Origin: Cryobacterium sp. GrIS_2_6
GTDB taxonomy: Bacteria > Actinomycetota > Actinomycetes > Actinomycetales > Microbacteriaceae
Assembly: GCF_035984545.1 (NCBI RefSeq)
Contig: NZ_JAXCHP010000001.1
Location: 1,922,001-1,986,000 of the forward strand
Length of the DNA: 64,000 nucleotides
Direction: 5' to 3'
Both the position numbers and the translations under genes were made by a program. The notes under the pieces were generated by a model, which ran no database searches, was not told the DNA's origin, and worked only from the letters and a program-made list of their open reading frames with translations. Positions 1 to 9,360 of the stretch are shown here, piece after piece (the first letter of the stretch is position 1; every line of letters starts with the position of its first letter).

Positions 1-997
1 TGGCACCGATCTGGTCCACGTAGCCGGCGAGGCTGCCGTCGAAGATGTCCAGTTCGGCGGAGAACGTCCAGGCGAGGCGGCGCTGGAGGCGCAGCATCCG
101 CTCGGGGGTCTGCGGGATGTGCTCGGAGATGGCCCGGTCGAGGTCCGCCGCGATGCTGGCGAAGGCGGCGGCGGGACCGCCGAGGATGTGCGTGCTGAAG
201 ACGGCGCTCGACGGGTCGGTGACGGCCTCATCGAGGCGTTGCCGGGCCAGCCAGGCGACGGCCCAGCGGTAGTCGGCGGCGAGGCCGTCGATGAGGTCTT
301 CGGCCACCTCGTGGACGTCGGTCGCGTCGTGGTCCCAGGCGAGTTCGAGCTCCAGCACGAACAGGGCATCCTCGAACCGGGCGCGTGGTTCGGCCAGGGC
401 ATCGGTAAGCCGGCGAACGATCATCAGGGCCTCGGCCTGAGCGCTCGGCTCTGAGGTGGCGTCGAGCAGCAGCACGACCCGAAGGGTCGGGTATTCCTGC
501 AGGGCGGCGGACCAGAGCGACGCGCGCAGGGCGTGCGACCCCGTTCTGGCACCCGCGCTGTCGCCAGCGGCGACGAGTACGGTCAGGGCCTCCTGGCGTG
601 CGGTGAAGTGACGCTCAAGTTCCCTGCGCGGAACCCGAACGTGCTCGTTCAGCCGGATCAGGGCGCCCTGGCGTGCAGCGAGGTAGCAGAGGAGCGCGAT
701 CACACACAGGGTCGCGCCGGCCACGGACAGCGCGCGGTCGAGGATCGACCAGGGCGCGTCGTCGATTCCCGTCTGCCGGAGGATGACGACGGCGAGCAGG
801 GCAGCCCAGCAGACCGCCACGGCGAAGATGGCGGCGCGACCGCAGGCGATCTCGGAGACGCTTCGGCGCGATGATCGGACGTCGGGCGGCGCGATGCGGG
901 CATCCGGTGGTGCGGTCGACGCGAGTGGTGCCGCGGTCGGCACCGTTCGTGCGGCGAAACGTTTTCGGCTCAGCGAAGCAGGGAACTTCGTATGCAT
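1..997 (-). CDS. Membrane protein with glycosyltransferase-2-like domain, N-terminal part, cut by window edge
   Basis: The reverse strand is open from an ATG at 997 to the left edge, about 332 codons with no stop. The first 45 residues are rich in Ala, Pro and Arg. Two hydrophobic segments follow, at about residues 51-72 and 87-107. A segment beginning LTVLVAAGDS and continuing to RVVLLLDA then resembles the first strand-helix-strand of a GT-A (family 2) glycosyltransferase. The expected substrate would be a nucleotide sugar, with the domain on the cytosolic face, but the DxD and QxxRW motifs lie outside the window. It lies downstream of der on the same strand, separated by a hairpin at 1188-1223, so it is probably a separate transcript. 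The reading frame is secure; the family is a guess from local pattern only. Confidence 0.6.
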   Translation of the reverse strand, partial: MHTKFPASLSRKRFAARTVPTAAPLASTAPPDARIAPPDVRSSRRSVSEIACGRAAIFAVAVCWAALLAVVILRQTGIDDAPWSILDRALSVAGATLCVIALLCYLAARQGALIRLNEHVRVPRRELERHFTARQEALTVLVAAGDSAGARTGSHALRASLWSAALQEYPTLRVVLLLDATSEPSAQAEALMIVRRLTDALAEPRARFEDALFVLELELAWDHDATDVHEVAEDLIDGLAADYRWAVAWLARQRLDEAVTDPSSAVFSTHILGGPAAAFASIAADLDRAISEHIPQTPERMLRLQRRLAWTFSAELDIFDGSLAGYVDQIGA

Positions 998-1187
998 GGA
1001 TAATCCTCGGGTAAGGCTTGAATGACGAAATCCCCGATTCGGGCGGGGATCCGACACGTGTGGCGCCGCAAGGGCGCTAGCCCGAATGTAGAGCAGGCGC
1101 CGGGTGGGCGACAGTCCCCGCTTCGGGGCGAAGCGCATCCGCTGCCGCCTGTCGACACGACAACCGAAATGAGCGCTTAAACGACGG

Positions 1188-1223
1188 ATGCGTCGCCTCC
1201 CCGCGGGGGGAATGGCGACGCAT
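1188..1223 (-). terminator. Hairpin downstream of der
   Basis: A 10-bp perfect inverted repeat (ATGCGTCGCC at 1188-1197, GGCGACGCAT at 1214-1223) is extended by an inner TCCCC/GGGGA pairing. It lies 28 bases past the der stop codon. Only a short T-run (CGTTT) follows on the reverse strand, so it is a plausible but not textbook intrinsic terminator for the long leftward operon. Confidence 0.55.
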
Positions 1224-1250
1224 GCGTCAGGTCGCGCCTGGAACGACTGC

Positions 1251-2762
1251 TTAGCGCTTGCGCTTCTCGCGGACGCGCATGCTGATGTTGATCGGGCTGC
1301 CCTCGAAGCCATAGACCTCGCGGAGGCGACGCTGGATGAAGCGACGGTAGCCCGGGTCGAGGAACCCGGTGGTGAAGATGACGAAGGTCGGCGGGCGGCT
1401 CGAGGCCTGGGTGCCGAACAGGATGCGCGGCTGCTTGCCACTGCGCACGGGGTGCGGGTGCTCGGCGGCGAGTTCGGCCAGGAAGGCGTTGAACTTGCCG
1501 GTGGCGACGCGGGTGTCCCACGACTCGAGGGCAACCTCGAGGGCGGGGACGAGCTTCTCCATGTGGCGGCCGGTCTTGGCCGAGATGTTTACGCGGGGGG
1601 CCCATGCCACGTGGGCGAGGTCGAGTTCGATCTCGCGCTCGAGGTAGCGGCGACGGTCGTCGTCGATCTGGTCCCACTTGTTGAAGGCGAGCACGAGGGC
1701 GCGGCCGGATTCGAGGACGAGGTCGATGACGCGCACGTCCTGCTCGGAGATGACCTCGGTCACGTCGATGAGCACGACGGCGACCTCGGCCTTTTCGAGC
1801 GCGGCGCTCGTGCGCAGCGAGGCGTAGAAGTCGGCGCCCTGGGAGAGGTGCACGCGACGGCGGATGCCGGCGGTGTCGACGAAGCGCCAGACCTTGCCGC
1901 CGAGCTCGACCTGCTCGTCGACCGGGTCGCGGGTGGTGCCGGCGAGCTCGTTGACGACAACGCGCTCTTCGCCGACGACCTTGTTCAGGAGGCTGGACTT
2001 GCCGACGTTCGGGCGGCCGAGGATGGCGACGCGGCGGGGGCCGCCGACTTCCTGCTTGGCGACGGCGGAGATCTCGGGGAGCTTCTCGAGGATCGCGTCG
2101 AGCAGGTCGGCGACGCCGCGGCCGTGCAGGGCCGAGACGGGCCACGGCTGGCCGAGGCCGAGCGACCACAGGTTGGCCGATTCGGGCTCCTGGCGCACGT
2201 CGTCGACCTTGTTGGCGACGAGGAAGACCGGCTTGCCGGCCTTGCGGAGCAGGCGCACGACGGCTTCGTCGGTCGAGGTCGGGCCCACGTTGGAGTCGAC
2301 GACGAACATGACGACGTCGCACAACTCGATGGCGAGTTCGGCCTGCATGGCGACGGAGGCGTCGATGCCCTTGGCGTCGGGCTCCCAGCCGCCGGTGTCG
2401 ACGATGCTGAACTTGCGTTCGTGCCATTCGCCCTTATAGGTGACGCGGTCGCGGGTGACGCCGGGGGTGTTCTCCACGACGGCCTCACGGCGGCCGAGGA
2501 TGCGGTTGACGAGCGCCGACTTGCCCACGTTCGGGCGGCCGACGATGGCGATGACCGGCAGGGCCGGGAGGTAGGTGATCGCGTCGGGGTCATCCGTCAC
2601 CGAGTCGAGGACGTCGAAGTCCTCGTCGTCGAGGTCGTAGTCGTTGAGCCCGGTGCGGAGGGCGGCGGCGCGCTGTGTCGCCAGGTCGTCGTCGATGTCG
2701 TCCAGTCTTGCCCCGAGGTCGGGGTCGAGATCGGGAAGTGTTTCGTCGTATTCGTTAGTCAT
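1251..2762 (-). CDS. der: Ribosome-assembly GTPase Der (EngA)
   Basis: Tandem-GTPase protein of 503 residues that acts in maturation of the 50S ribosomal subunit. Two complete G domains are visible. The first has GRPNVGKS at about residues 75-82, then DTGGWE and NKVD. The second has another [12 protein letters not shown] and NKWD. The C-terminal KH-like domain ends in a basic KRKR tail. An acidic N-terminal extension of about 65 residues precedes the first G domain, as is common in actinobacterial Der. I chose the ATG at 2762, which overlaps the end of cmk by 8 bases. An in-frame ATG at 2810 would add 16 residues with no family support. It is the last gene of the leftward block. Confidence 0.97.
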   Translation of the reverse strand: MTNEYDETLPDLDPDLGARLDDIDDDLATQRAAALRTGLNDYDLDDEDFDVLDSVTDDPDAITYLPALPVIAIVGRPNVGKSALVNRILGRREAVVENTPGVTRDRVTYKGEWHERKFSIVDTGGWEPDAKGIDASVAMQAELAIELCDVVMFVVDSNVGPTSTDEAVVRLLRKAGKPVFLVANKVDDVRQEPESANLWSLGLGQPWPVSALHGRGVADLLDAILEKLPEISAVAKQEVGGPRRVAILGRPNVGKSSLLNKVVGEERVVVNELAGTTRDPVDEQVELGGKVWRFVDTAGIRRRVHLSQGADFYASLRTSAALEKAEVAVVLIDVTEVISEQDVRVIDLVLESGRALVLAFNKWDQIDDDRRRYLEREIELDLAHVAWAPRVNISAKTGRHMEKLVPALEVALESWDTRVATGKFNAFLAELAAEHPHPVRSGKQPRILFGTQASSRPPTFVIFTTGFLDPGYRRFIQRRLREVYGFEGSPINISMRVREKRKR

Positions 2763-3447
2763 GCGAGGTCCTCGCGGTACGTGTGTTGATGACCTCGATG
2801 ACCGCGCCAATGGTCTGTTCGAAGTCGAGATGGGTGGAGTCGACGGTGTTCACACCGTCTGCGGCGCTCATGAATTCGACGACCTGTGAGTCGGCGCGAT
2901 CCCTCGATCGCAACTGATCTGCCACGGTTTGAGCCGATTGAGTCGATATTTCCGCAGAGCGCCTAGCCATTCTAGCTTGTTCGGATGCCGTGAGCAGGAT
3001 CCGGACCTCCGCCTCCGGTGCGACGACGGTCGTGATGTCCCGGCCTTCGACCACGATCCCTGGCCGGTCGACGCCCGCTGCGATGCTGCGGAACAGCGAG
3101 GTGAGGTGGGCGCGCACGGCGGGGATGCGGGCGACGGCGCTCACGATCGCCGAGACGGCCGGCTCCCGGATGGCCTCGGTGACGTCGTCCGCGCCGACGC
3201 TCACGGCCGGGTCGTCGGGGTCTGTGCCGATCGCATAGTCGAAGCCGGGCAGGGCGCCGATGACGGCATCCGTGTCTGCGGGGTCGATGGCGCGGTCACG
3301 CACGAACCAGGCGAGGGCGCGGTAGGCGGCGCCGGTGTCGAGGTAGCCGAAGCCGAGGCGGCGGGCGACGGCGCGGCTGACGCTCGACTTGCCGCTTCCG
3401 GCCGGTCCGTCGATGGCGACGACGAGCGGATGCGTGGATGCAGTCAT
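2755..3447 (-). CDS. cmk: Cytidylate kinase
   Basis: Phosphorylates CMP and dCMP with ATP in pyrimidine nucleotide supply. The 230-residue product has the usual length. A P-loop (GPAGSGKS) lies near residue 14, followed by the [10 protein letters not shown] segment typical of CMP kinases. [12 protein letters not shown] matches the CMP-binding region, and a lid with DRADS is visible toward the C-terminus. The start ATG lies 3 bases after the prephenate dehydrogenase stop, and the end overlaps der by 8 bases, so translation is likely coupled. The cmk-der neighbourhood is conserved in actinobacteria. Confidence 0.96.
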   Translation of the reverse strand: MTASTHPLVVAIDGPAGSGKSSVSRAVARRLGFGYLDTGAAYRALAWFVRDRAIDPADTDAVIGALPGFDYAIGTDPDDPAVSVGADDVTEAIREPAVSAIVSAVARIPAVRAHLTSLFRSIAAGVDRPGIVVEGRDITTVVAPEAEVRILLTASEQARMARRSAEISTQSAQTVADQLRSRDRADSQVVEFMSAADGVNTVDSTHLDFEQTIGAVIEVINTRTARTSHD

Positions 3448-3450
3448 GTG

Positions 3451-4533
3451 CTAGCCGGCAATCCGCCAGCCGCGTGCGGCCAGCTCTTCGGTGAGGCGGG
3501 TGACGGCCTCTGGGAGCACGGAGATCTCGGCGAGGCCGAGTTCCGCGCCGGGTGAGTGCTCGAGCCGGAGGTCTTCGACGTTGACGCCGAGGGCGCCGAT
3601 CTCGTTGAGGAGCCGGGCGATCTGGCCGGGCTTGTCGTCGACCATGACGGTCAGGGAGACGAAGCGGCGGTCGTGGCCGTGCTTGCCGGGCAGCCGGGAG
3701 ACGCCGGCGTTGCCGCCGGCGAGTTCTTCGGCGACGCGGCGGCGGGCGCCGGGGGCCGCCGGGTCGGCGAGGGCGGTGATGAAGCGGTCGAGGTCGTCGC
3801 GGTACGCGGTGAGGATCTCGCGCACCGGGGCGGCGTTCGCGCCGAGGATCTGCACCCACAGTTCGGGGTCGCTCGCGGCGACGCGGGTCACATCGCGGAG
3901 GCCCTGGCCGGCGAGGTTGAGGGACGCGGCGGGGGCATCCGTGAGACGCCGGGCCATCAGGGTCGACACGACCTGGGGCACGTGGGAGACGAGGGCGACG
4001 CCGCGGTCGTGGTCCTCCGGGCTCATCTCCACGAGGGTCGCGCCGAGGTCGAGGATGAGGTCGTCGATCGCGGTGGCCTGCTGGTAGCTGATGCCGTCGT
4101 GGGCGGCGACGACCCAGGGCCGGCCGAGGAAGAGGTCGGCGCGTCCCGCGAGGGGTCCTCCGCGTTCGCGGCCGGCGAGGGGGTGCGAGCCGATGTAGCG
4201 GGAGATGTCGGCGCCGCACGCACGCAGTTCGGCGAGGGGCGCGAGCTTGACGCTCGCGACATCCGTCACGATGGCGTCGGGGAAGGACTCGAGTTCGCGG
4301 GCGACGATCTCGGCGGTCACGTCCGGCGGCACGCACACGACGATGAGCTGCGGCCGGTCGCCGGTCAGGGCCGCCCGGCCGGCGCCGTAGTCGATCGCGA
4401 TGCTGAGGTTCGTCGGCGAGGCGTCGGCGAGGATGACCTCGATGCCGCGCGCGCGGAGGCCGAGGCCGATGCTCGTGCCGAGCAGCCCGGTGCCGACGAC
4501 GCGCACGGGCCCGATCAGGCGACTTTCGACCAC
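3451..4533 (-). CDS. tyrA: Prephenate dehydrogenase with C-terminal ACT domain
   Basis: Oxidative decarboxylation of prephenate to 4-hydroxyphenylpyruvate in tyrosine synthesis. The 360-residue product has an N-terminal Rossmann motif (GTGLLGTSIG, about residues 14-23). A central SHPLAGRERGGP segment matches the family's substrate region. A C-terminal ACT domain starts near residue 285 (RFVSLTVMVDDKPGQ); in this family such domains usually mediate tyrosine feedback, which is inferred here. It lies between rluB and cmk with gaps of 32 and 3 bases. In M. tuberculosis this position between rluB and cmk holds no tyrA, so the placement is a lineage feature. Confidence 0.93.
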   Translation of the reverse strand: MVESRLIGPVRVVGTGLLGTSIGLGLRARGIEVILADASPTNLSIAIDYGAGRAALTGDRPQLIVVCVPPDVTAEIVARELESFPDAIVTDVASVKLAPLAELRACGADISRYIGSHPLAGRERGGPLAGRADLFLGRPWVVAAHDGISYQQATAIDDLILDLGATLVEMSPEDHDRGVALVSHVPQVVSTLMARRLTDAPAASLNLAGQGLRDVTRVAASDPELWVQILGANAAPVREILTAYRDDLDRFITALADPAAPGARRRVAEELAGGNAGVSRLPGKHGHDRRFVSLTVMVDDKPGQIARLLNEIGALGVNVEDLRLEHSPGAELGLAEISVLPEAVTRLTEELAARGWRIAG

Positions 4534-4565
4534 GGGTGTCTCCTGACTTCGTGCGTGTTGTGCCT

Positions 4566-5354
4566 CTAGTATTCGGTGTCCGCCCGCGAAATCGTGAGCA
4601 GCTGACCGAGTTCAACCTTAGTCAAGTCGCGCAGGTCACCGGCCCGCAGGGTGCCGAGGTGCAGGGGCCCGAACTGGCGGCGGACGAGGTCGACGACCGG
4701 GTGGCCGACGGCCTCCATCATCCGGCGCACGATCCGGTTGCGCCCGGAGTGCAGGGTGAGCTCGACGAGGCTGAAGCCGTCGCCGGGAGGGCTCGTCAGG
4801 ATCCGGGCCTTGTCGGCGTTGATCGGGCCGTCGTCGAGCTCGATGCCCGTCTGCAGCAACTGGATGGTCTGCGCGGTGACGCGGCCCTCGACCTTGGCGA
4901 TATAGGTCTTCATCACGCCGAAGGAGGGGTGCGCGAGGATGTGGGCGAGGTCGCCGTCGTTGGTCAGGATGAGCAGGCCGCTCGTCATCGCGTCGAGGCG
5001 GCCGACGTTGAAGAGGCGCTCCTCGAACTGCTCGGTGAATTCGCGCAGGTCGGGGCGGCCGCTCTCGTCCTGCATCGACGAGACGACGCCGACGGGCTTG
5101 TTGAGCATCACGTAGCGGCGGCTGGTGTCGAGCTGGATGGCGACGTTGTCGACCATGATCTGGTCGTGGTCCGGGTGGATGCGGCGTCCGAGTTCGGTGA
5201 CGACCTTGCCGTTCACGCGCACCCGGCCCGCGGCGATCAGGTCTTCGGAGACCCGGCGGGAGGCGACACCGGCCGAGGCCATCACCTTCTGCAGGCGCAC
5301 GCCGTCCGCGGCGGCTTCCGGGTTGGTGGGCGTGCCCTGGGGGTCGATTGTCAT
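4566..5354 (-). CDS. rluB: 23S rRNA pseudouridine synthase, RluB/RsuA family
   Basis: Converts a uridine of rRNA to pseudouridine. The 262-residue protein has an S4 RNA-binding domain at about residues 18-65 (VASRRVSEDLI). The catalytic domain carries the family motif GRLDAMTSGLL with the nucleophilic Asp near residue 121. The RsuA/RluB/RluE/RluF class is clear, and the neighbouring scpB and cmk match the actinobacterial RluB-like gene (Rv1711 in M. tuberculosis). The exact target base cannot be read from sequence. The ATG overlaps the scpB stop (ATGA), which suggests translational coupling. Confidence 0.9.
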   Translation of the reverse strand: MTIDPQGTPTNPEAAADGVRLQKVMASAGVASRRVSEDLIAAGRVRVNGKVVTELGRRIHPDHDQIMVDNVAIQLDTSRRYVMLNKPVGVVSSMQDESGRPDLREFTEQFEERLFNVGRLDAMTSGLLILTNDGDLAHILAHPSFGVMKTYIAKVEGRVTAQTIQLLQTGIELDDGPINADKARILTSPPGDGFSLVELTLHSGRNRIVRRMMEAVGHPVVDLVRRQFGPLHLGTLRAGDLRDLTKVELGQLLTISRADTEY

Positions 5355-5986
5355 GGTGAATCCTCAAATCCATTTGCGCCGTCTGCGAGCAGGGGCGATA
5401 AGTAGGGCAACTCGTCGAGCGAGTTGATTCCCAGCTGTGTGAGCAGCAAGTTCGTGGTGCCGTAGTTGATCGCACCGGTCTCACTATCGGTGAAGACCTC
5501 GGTGATCAGGCCGCGCCCCACGAGGGTGCGTACGACCGAGTCCACGTTAACGGCCCTGATTGAGGCTACCGCCCCGCGACTGATCGGTTGCTTATATGCG
5601 ATCACCGCGAGGGTCTCGAGGGCCGCCTGAGACAGTTTGCTCGGGTTCTGGGTGAGCACGAAGTCGGCGACGGCGGCGTCGTGTTCCGGTCGCACGTAGA
5701 TGCGCCAGCCGCCGGCGACCTCGCGCAACTCGAAGCCGCGGCGCACGGTACCGGCCGTGCCGTCGAAGTCGGAAACGAGCCGGGCGATCGAGCGACGCAC
5801 GTCGCTCAACGGCCTGCGGAGCGCGGTGCCGAGGTGCAGCAGGCTCTGCGGTTCGTCGGCGACCATCAGGATCGCCTCGAGGGAGCGGTCGAGGGCGGCG
5901 GCCTCGACCGCAAGTGCGCTGCCGGGTGCAGGCGCTGCGCTGGGCGTACGGGTCGCGCCGGGGCCGGCCAGGGTGTCAGTTGTCAT
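5351..5986 (-). CDS. scpB: Segregation and condensation protein B
   Basis: Subunit of the SMC-ScpAB condensin that organises and segregates the chromosome. The 211-residue product has the two winged-helix domains of ScpB: LEAILMVADEPQ near the start, then the KLSQAALETLAVIAYKQPISR stretch, with RGLITEV and YGTTNLLL toward the end. I chose the ATG at 5986 because it overlaps the scpA stop by 11 bases. An upstream in-frame start at 6049 would run deep into scpA. The end overlaps rluB by 4 bases. Partners ScpA and a ParA-like ATPase are encoded immediately upstream. Confidence 0.95.
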   Translation of the reverse strand: MTTDTLAGPGATRTPSAAPAPGSALAVEAAALDRSLEAILMVADEPQSLLHLGTALRRPLSDVRRSIARLVSDFDGTAGTVRRGFELREVAGGWRIYVRPEHDAAVADFVLTQNPSKLSQAALETLAVIAYKQPISRGAVASIRAVNVDSVVRTLVGRGLITEVFTDSETGAINYGTTNLLLTQLGINSLDELPYLSPLLADGANGFEDSP

Positions 5987-6800
5987 AGTCCGCTCCGAGG
6001 TTCGCGAGGGTGTCGTCCGACCAGGACTCGTCCGGAGAGGACGCGGCACTCCAGTGCAGGCTGAGGTCGCCGAGGGGTTCGAGCTGGTCGAAGGAGAGGA
6101 AGCCGCGCCGGTAGAGCTCGAGCACGGCGAGGAATCGCGCGATGATCACGCCGGTCAGTTCGACGTCGGCGATGAGTTCACGGAAGGTGAGCGTGTCGCC
6201 CGAGCGCAGCATCCCGACGAGCCAGGCCGCCTGCTCACGGATGCTGACCAGCGGCGCGTGCAGGTGGTCCAGCCCCACGGTGGGTACCTCCCGCGGGGTG
6301 AGCGCCCGGGTGGCGAGGGCGGCGAAGTCGGCGAGGGAGAGCGTCCAGACCAGTTCCGGGGTCTGCTGCCGGAACTTGTCCTCGAGGCGCACGGAACGCA
6401 CGTGCCGGCCGGACTCGACCTCGATCCGGCCGAGGAACCAGGCCGAGGCGGTCTTGAAGGCGCGGTACTGCAGGAGCCGCGCGAAGAGCAGGTCCCTGGC
6501 CTCGAGCAGCGCGGCATCCTCGGCGTCGACGAGCTCGCCCTGCGGCAGGAGCCCGGCAACCTTGAGGTCGAGCAGGGTCGCGGCGACGACGAGGAATTCG
6601 CTCGCCTGGTCGAGTTCCTCGGCCTGGTCGAGCCCCTTGAGGTGGGCGATGAACTCGTCGGTGACGCGGCTGAGCGACACCTCGGTGATGTCGAGTTCGT
6701 GCTTGCCGATCAGGGAGAGCAGCAGGTCGAACGGGCCCTCGAAGTTGCCCAGGGCGACGGAGAATGTCCGCGAGGGGACGGTGTCAGGCGACAGCGCCAC
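5976..6800 (-). CDS. scpA: Segregation and condensation protein A
   Basis: Kleisin subunit of the SMC-ScpAB complex; it bridges SMC heads and binds ScpB. The 274-residue product has the diagnostic N-terminal segment FEGPFDLLLSLIGKHELDI and a C-terminal winged-helix region (VIARFLAVLELYRRGFL). Translation starts at a GTG at 6800, 17 bases inside the end of parA, so the two genes are probably coupled. The order parA-scpA-scpB is that of M. tuberculosis Rv1708-Rv1710. Confidence 0.95.
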   Translation of the reverse strand: MALSPDTVPSRTFSVALGNFEGPFDLLLSLIGKHELDITEVSLSRVTDEFIAHLKGLDQAEELDQASEFLVVAATLLDLKVAGLLPQGELVDAEDAALLEARDLLFARLLQYRAFKTASAWFLGRIEVESGRHVRSVRLEDKFRQQTPELVWTLSLADFAALATRALTPREVPTVGLDHLHAPLVSIREQAAWLVGMLRSGDTLTFRELIADVELTGVIIARFLAVLELYRRGFLSFDQLEPLGDLSLHWSAASSPDESWSDDTLANLGADYDN

Positions 6801-7704
6801 GCTGGATCAGTTCCCGCGCCGCCTGGCGGTAGGCCTTGGCGGCCGCGTGTTCCGGCGCGAACTCGGTGATCGGCACCCCGGCAACGCTCGCGTCTGGAAA
6901 CTTCACCGTGCGGCCGATGACGGTTTCGAGCACGCTGTCGCCGAAGGCGTCGACGACGCGCTCGAGGACCTCGCGGGAGTGCAGGGTGCGCGAGTCGAAC
7001 ATGGTCGCGAGGATGCCGTCGAGTTCGATCGCGGGGTTGAGGCGGTCGCGCACCTTGTCGATGGTCTCGATCAGGAGGGCGACGCCGCGCAGGGCGAAGA
7101 ATTCGCACTCGAGCGGGATGAGCACGCCGTGGCTCGCGGTCAGGGCGTTGACGGTGAGGATACCGAGCGAGGGCTGGCAGTCGATCAGGATGACGTCGTA
7201 ATCGGCGGAGACCTTGCGGAGCACCCGGGCGAGGATCTGCTCGCGGGCCACCTCGTTGACGAGGTGCACCTCGGCGGCGGAGAGGTCGATGTTTGCGGGC
7301 ATGATGTCGAGGTTCTCGACGGCGGTCTTCTGGATGACCTCGGCCGGGGTGTACTTGTTGCCGAGCAGCAGGTCGTAGACGGTCGGCAGGTCGTGCGTGG
7401 GAATGCCGAGGCCCGCGGAGAGTGCGCCCTGGGGGTCGAAGTCGATCGCGAGCACGCGGCGGCCGTAGCCGGCGAGTGCGGCACCCAGGTTGATGGTGGT
7501 CGTCGTCTTGCCGACGCCGCCCTTCTGGTTGCAAAGCGAGATGATGCGCGCGGGGCCGTGGCTTTTCAGCGGCGCGGGTTCGTCGAATTCGTGTTTCGGC
7601 CGTCCGGTCGCACCGACGACCACGTCCTCGAATCCGGGGAGTAGTGTCCGGTCAGCTTTTTCGCGCTTCACTCCGGTGTCCTCGTTCCGTCCTGCACCCA
7701 TCAC
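6784..7704 (-). CDS. ParA-family chromosome-partitioning ATPase (orphan)
   Basis: Deviant Walker-A ATPase of 306 residues. It has the ParA signature KGGVGKTTTTINL at about residues 60-72, DFDPQGALS (Walker A' region) and VILIDCQPSLG (Walker B). No parB or parS lies next to it, unlike the parAB pair near oriC, so this is the second, condensin-linked ParA (Rv1708 type). It probably works with ScpAB in chromosome organisation, which is inference from context. The N-terminus carries about 50 extra, poorly conserved residues. Two adjacent ATG codons (7704, 7701) could serve as start. Confidence 0.92.
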   Translation of the reverse strand: MMGAGRNEDTGVKREKADRTLLPGFEDVVVGATGRPKHEFDEPAPLKSHGPARIISLCNQKGGVGKTTTTINLGAALAGYGRRVLAIDFDPQGALSAGLGIPTHDLPTVYDLLLGNKYTPAEVIQKTAVENLDIMPANIDLSAAEVHLVNEVAREQILARVLRKVSADYDVILIDCQPSLGILTVNALTASHGVLIPLECEFFALRGVALLIETIDKVRDRLNPAIELDGILATMFDSRTLHSREVLERVVDAFGDSVLETVIGRTVKFPDASVAGVPITEFAPEHAAAKAYRQAARELIQRGAVA

Positions 7705-7798
7705 TCAGTCGAGTGTAGCGAGCCGATCGGCGCCCTTCCGCAAGGATCGCCGGGAAGCCGCGGTTCCGCATCCGCCTGATGCTGCGGATGCCGCGGAT

Positions 7799-7825
7799 TC
7801 AGATGATTCAGCGGGCTCAGCGGGC
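7799..7825 (-). repeat. 9-bp tandem repeat spanning the xerD stop codon
   Basis: On the + strand the units read TCAGATGAT, TCAGCGGGC, TCAGCGGGC (starts 7799, 7808, 7817). The last one contains the xerD stop codon, and every unit carries an in-frame TGA on the reverse strand. Confidence 0.7.
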
Positions 7826-8722
7826 GCGCGGGTGCGCCGTGGTGTACATGTCGCGAAGGGTGTCCGCCGTGACCAGGGTATACAGCTGGGTCGTCGAGAC
7901 GGAGGAGTGGCCGAGGAGTTCCTGCACGACGCGCACGTCGGCGCCGCCGGCGAGGAGGTGCGTCGCGAAGGAGTGCCGGAGGGTGTGCGGCGAGACGTGG
8001 CCCTCGAGGCCGGCGCGCTCGGCGGCGGCGCGGATCAGGAGCCAGGCGTTCTGGCGGCCGAGGCGCCGGCCGCGCAGGCCGAGGAAGAGCGCCGGGGTCG
8101 CAGGGCCGCGCGCGGAGAGCAGGGGCCTCCCCCGCACCAGGTAGGCCTCAACGGCCGCACGGGCGAAGCTGCCGACCGGAACCAGGCGTTGCTTGTCGCC
8201 CTTGCCGGTGAGCCGTACGACGTCGAGGTCGAGCACGTCGTCGACGTTGAGGTCGACGGCCTCGGAGATGCGGGCGCCGGTCGCGTAGAGAAGTTCGAGG
8301 AGCGCCTTGTCGCGCAGCTGGTGAACGTCCTCGCCGTCGGTCGCGGCGAGCAGAAGGGTCACCTGTTCGATGCTGATGGCTTTGGGCAGCCGGGTCGCGA
8401 GCTTCGGCGGTTTCACGTCGTGGGCGACGTCCGCGTCGACGAGGGATTCCTCGAGCAGGAACCGGTGCAGTCCGCGCACGGTCGACAGCATCCGGGCGAT
8501 CGACGCGGCCGTGAGCGGCGACTCGGCTCGGGTGGCGAGATGCCGCACGAACGCGGAGACGTGCAGCGCGATGACCTGACCGGGTTCGGTGAGGCCCTCG
8601 GCCTCGAGCCAACCGGCGTAGACCACGAGGTCGCGCCGGTAGGCGGCGACGGTGTTCGCGCTGAGCCCGCGCTCGATCGCGACGTGCCGCAGGAACGCTT
8701 CGACCGCCGCCGCGACCGTCAT
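7817..8722 (-). CDS. xerD: Tyrosine recombinase XerD
   Basis: Site-specific recombinase that resolves chromosome dimers at dif. The 301-residue product has an N-terminal SAM-like core-binding domain ([11 protein letters not shown]) and a complete C-terminal catalytic domain. The expected residues are all visible: Arg151 in ATGARISE, Lys174 in TGKGDK, His246 and Arg249 in HTLRH, His272 in LLGHSS, and nucleophile Tyr281. The start ATG overlaps the upstream NUDIX stop (ATGA); an apparent longer frame upstream is read-through of another frame. The stop codon sits in a 9-bp tandem repeat. The 7705-7816 gap before parA holds no other gene. Confidence 0.95.
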   Translation of the reverse strand: MTVAAAVEAFLRHVAIERGLSANTVAAYRRDLVVYAGWLEAEGLTEPGQVIALHVSAFVRHLATRAESPLTAASIARMLSTVRGLHRFLLEESLVDADVAHDVKPPKLATRLPKAISIEQVTLLLAATDGEDVHQLRDKALLELLYATGARISEAVDLNVDDVLDLDVVRLTGKGDKQRLVPVGSFARAAVEAYLVRGRPLLSARGPATPALFLGLRGRRLGRQNAWLLIRAAAERAGLEGHVSPHTLRHSFATHLLAGGADVRVVQELLGHSSVSTTQLYTLVTADTLRDMYTTAHPRAR

Positions 8723-9357
8723 CGGCCGGTGTGATTCCAATTGTTCGGGTGCCGCGGCCAGGGCAGGTCTGCGGCGCCGAGGGTGCTCCAGTTGCGTTCC
8801 TTTGCGGCGAACGCGGCGAGCACCGAGATCACGAGCGCGGGGTTCTGCACCCGGCGTGCGAGCACGGCGTCGAGGCAGTCGGCGAAGGGGACCCAGCGGA
8901 TCTCCATGTCGGCTTCCTCTTCGGTGCGGTTGAAGACCTCGGGCGCGGCGGTGAGGCCGCGGGCCAGGTAGACGCGCAAGGCCTCGTTGCTGCCGCCCGG
9001 CGAGGTGTAGAACTCGCTCAGAACGTGCCACTCGGCGGCGACGTAGTCGGTTTCCTCGCCCAGTTCGCGCTTGGCCGCCTCGACCGGATGCTCGTTGGCC
9101 TCGTCGAGGAGTCCGGCGGGCAGCTCCCACTCGCGCATGCCGACGGGGTGCCGGTACTGCTTGATCAGCAGCACCCGGTCGGCCTCGTCGAGGGCGAAGA
9201 CGGCGACGGCACCGGTGTGGTCGACGTAGTCGCGCACGATGTCGGAGTCGCCGTAGCGGAAGGTGTCCTTGCGGATGTCCCAGACGTGGCCGGCGAAGAC
9301 CACATCGGACTCGGAGACCGCCGCGGAGGCGACCTCGTCTTCGAGGAGCTCAGTCAC
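8719..9357 (-). CDS. NUDIX hydrolase, ADP-ribose pyrophosphatase type
   Basis: Probably hydrolyses ADP-ribose or a related nucleoside diphosphate sugar. The 212-residue protein contains a complete Nudix box: Gly, then Glu, then REL-EE around [11 protein letters not shown], starting near residue 80. An upstream [21 protein letters not shown] segment fits the ADPRase subfamily (Rv1700 in M. tuberculosis, known as an ADP-ribose hydrolase). It sits between pyrG (3-base gap) and xerD (4-base overlap), the conserved actinobacterial arrangement. The substrate is inferred from the family and not seen. Confidence 0.9.
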   Translation of the reverse strand: MTELLEDEVASAAVSESDVVFAGHVWDIRKDTFRYGDSDIVRDYVDHTGAVAVFALDEADRVLLIKQYRHPVGMREWELPAGLLDEANEHPVEAAKRELGEETDYVAAEWHVLSEFYTSPGGSNEALRVYLARGLTAAPEVFNRTEEEADMEIRWVPFADCLDAVLARRVQNPALVISVLAAFAAKERNWSTLGAADLPWPRHPNNWNHTGR

Positions 9358-9360
9358 GGC

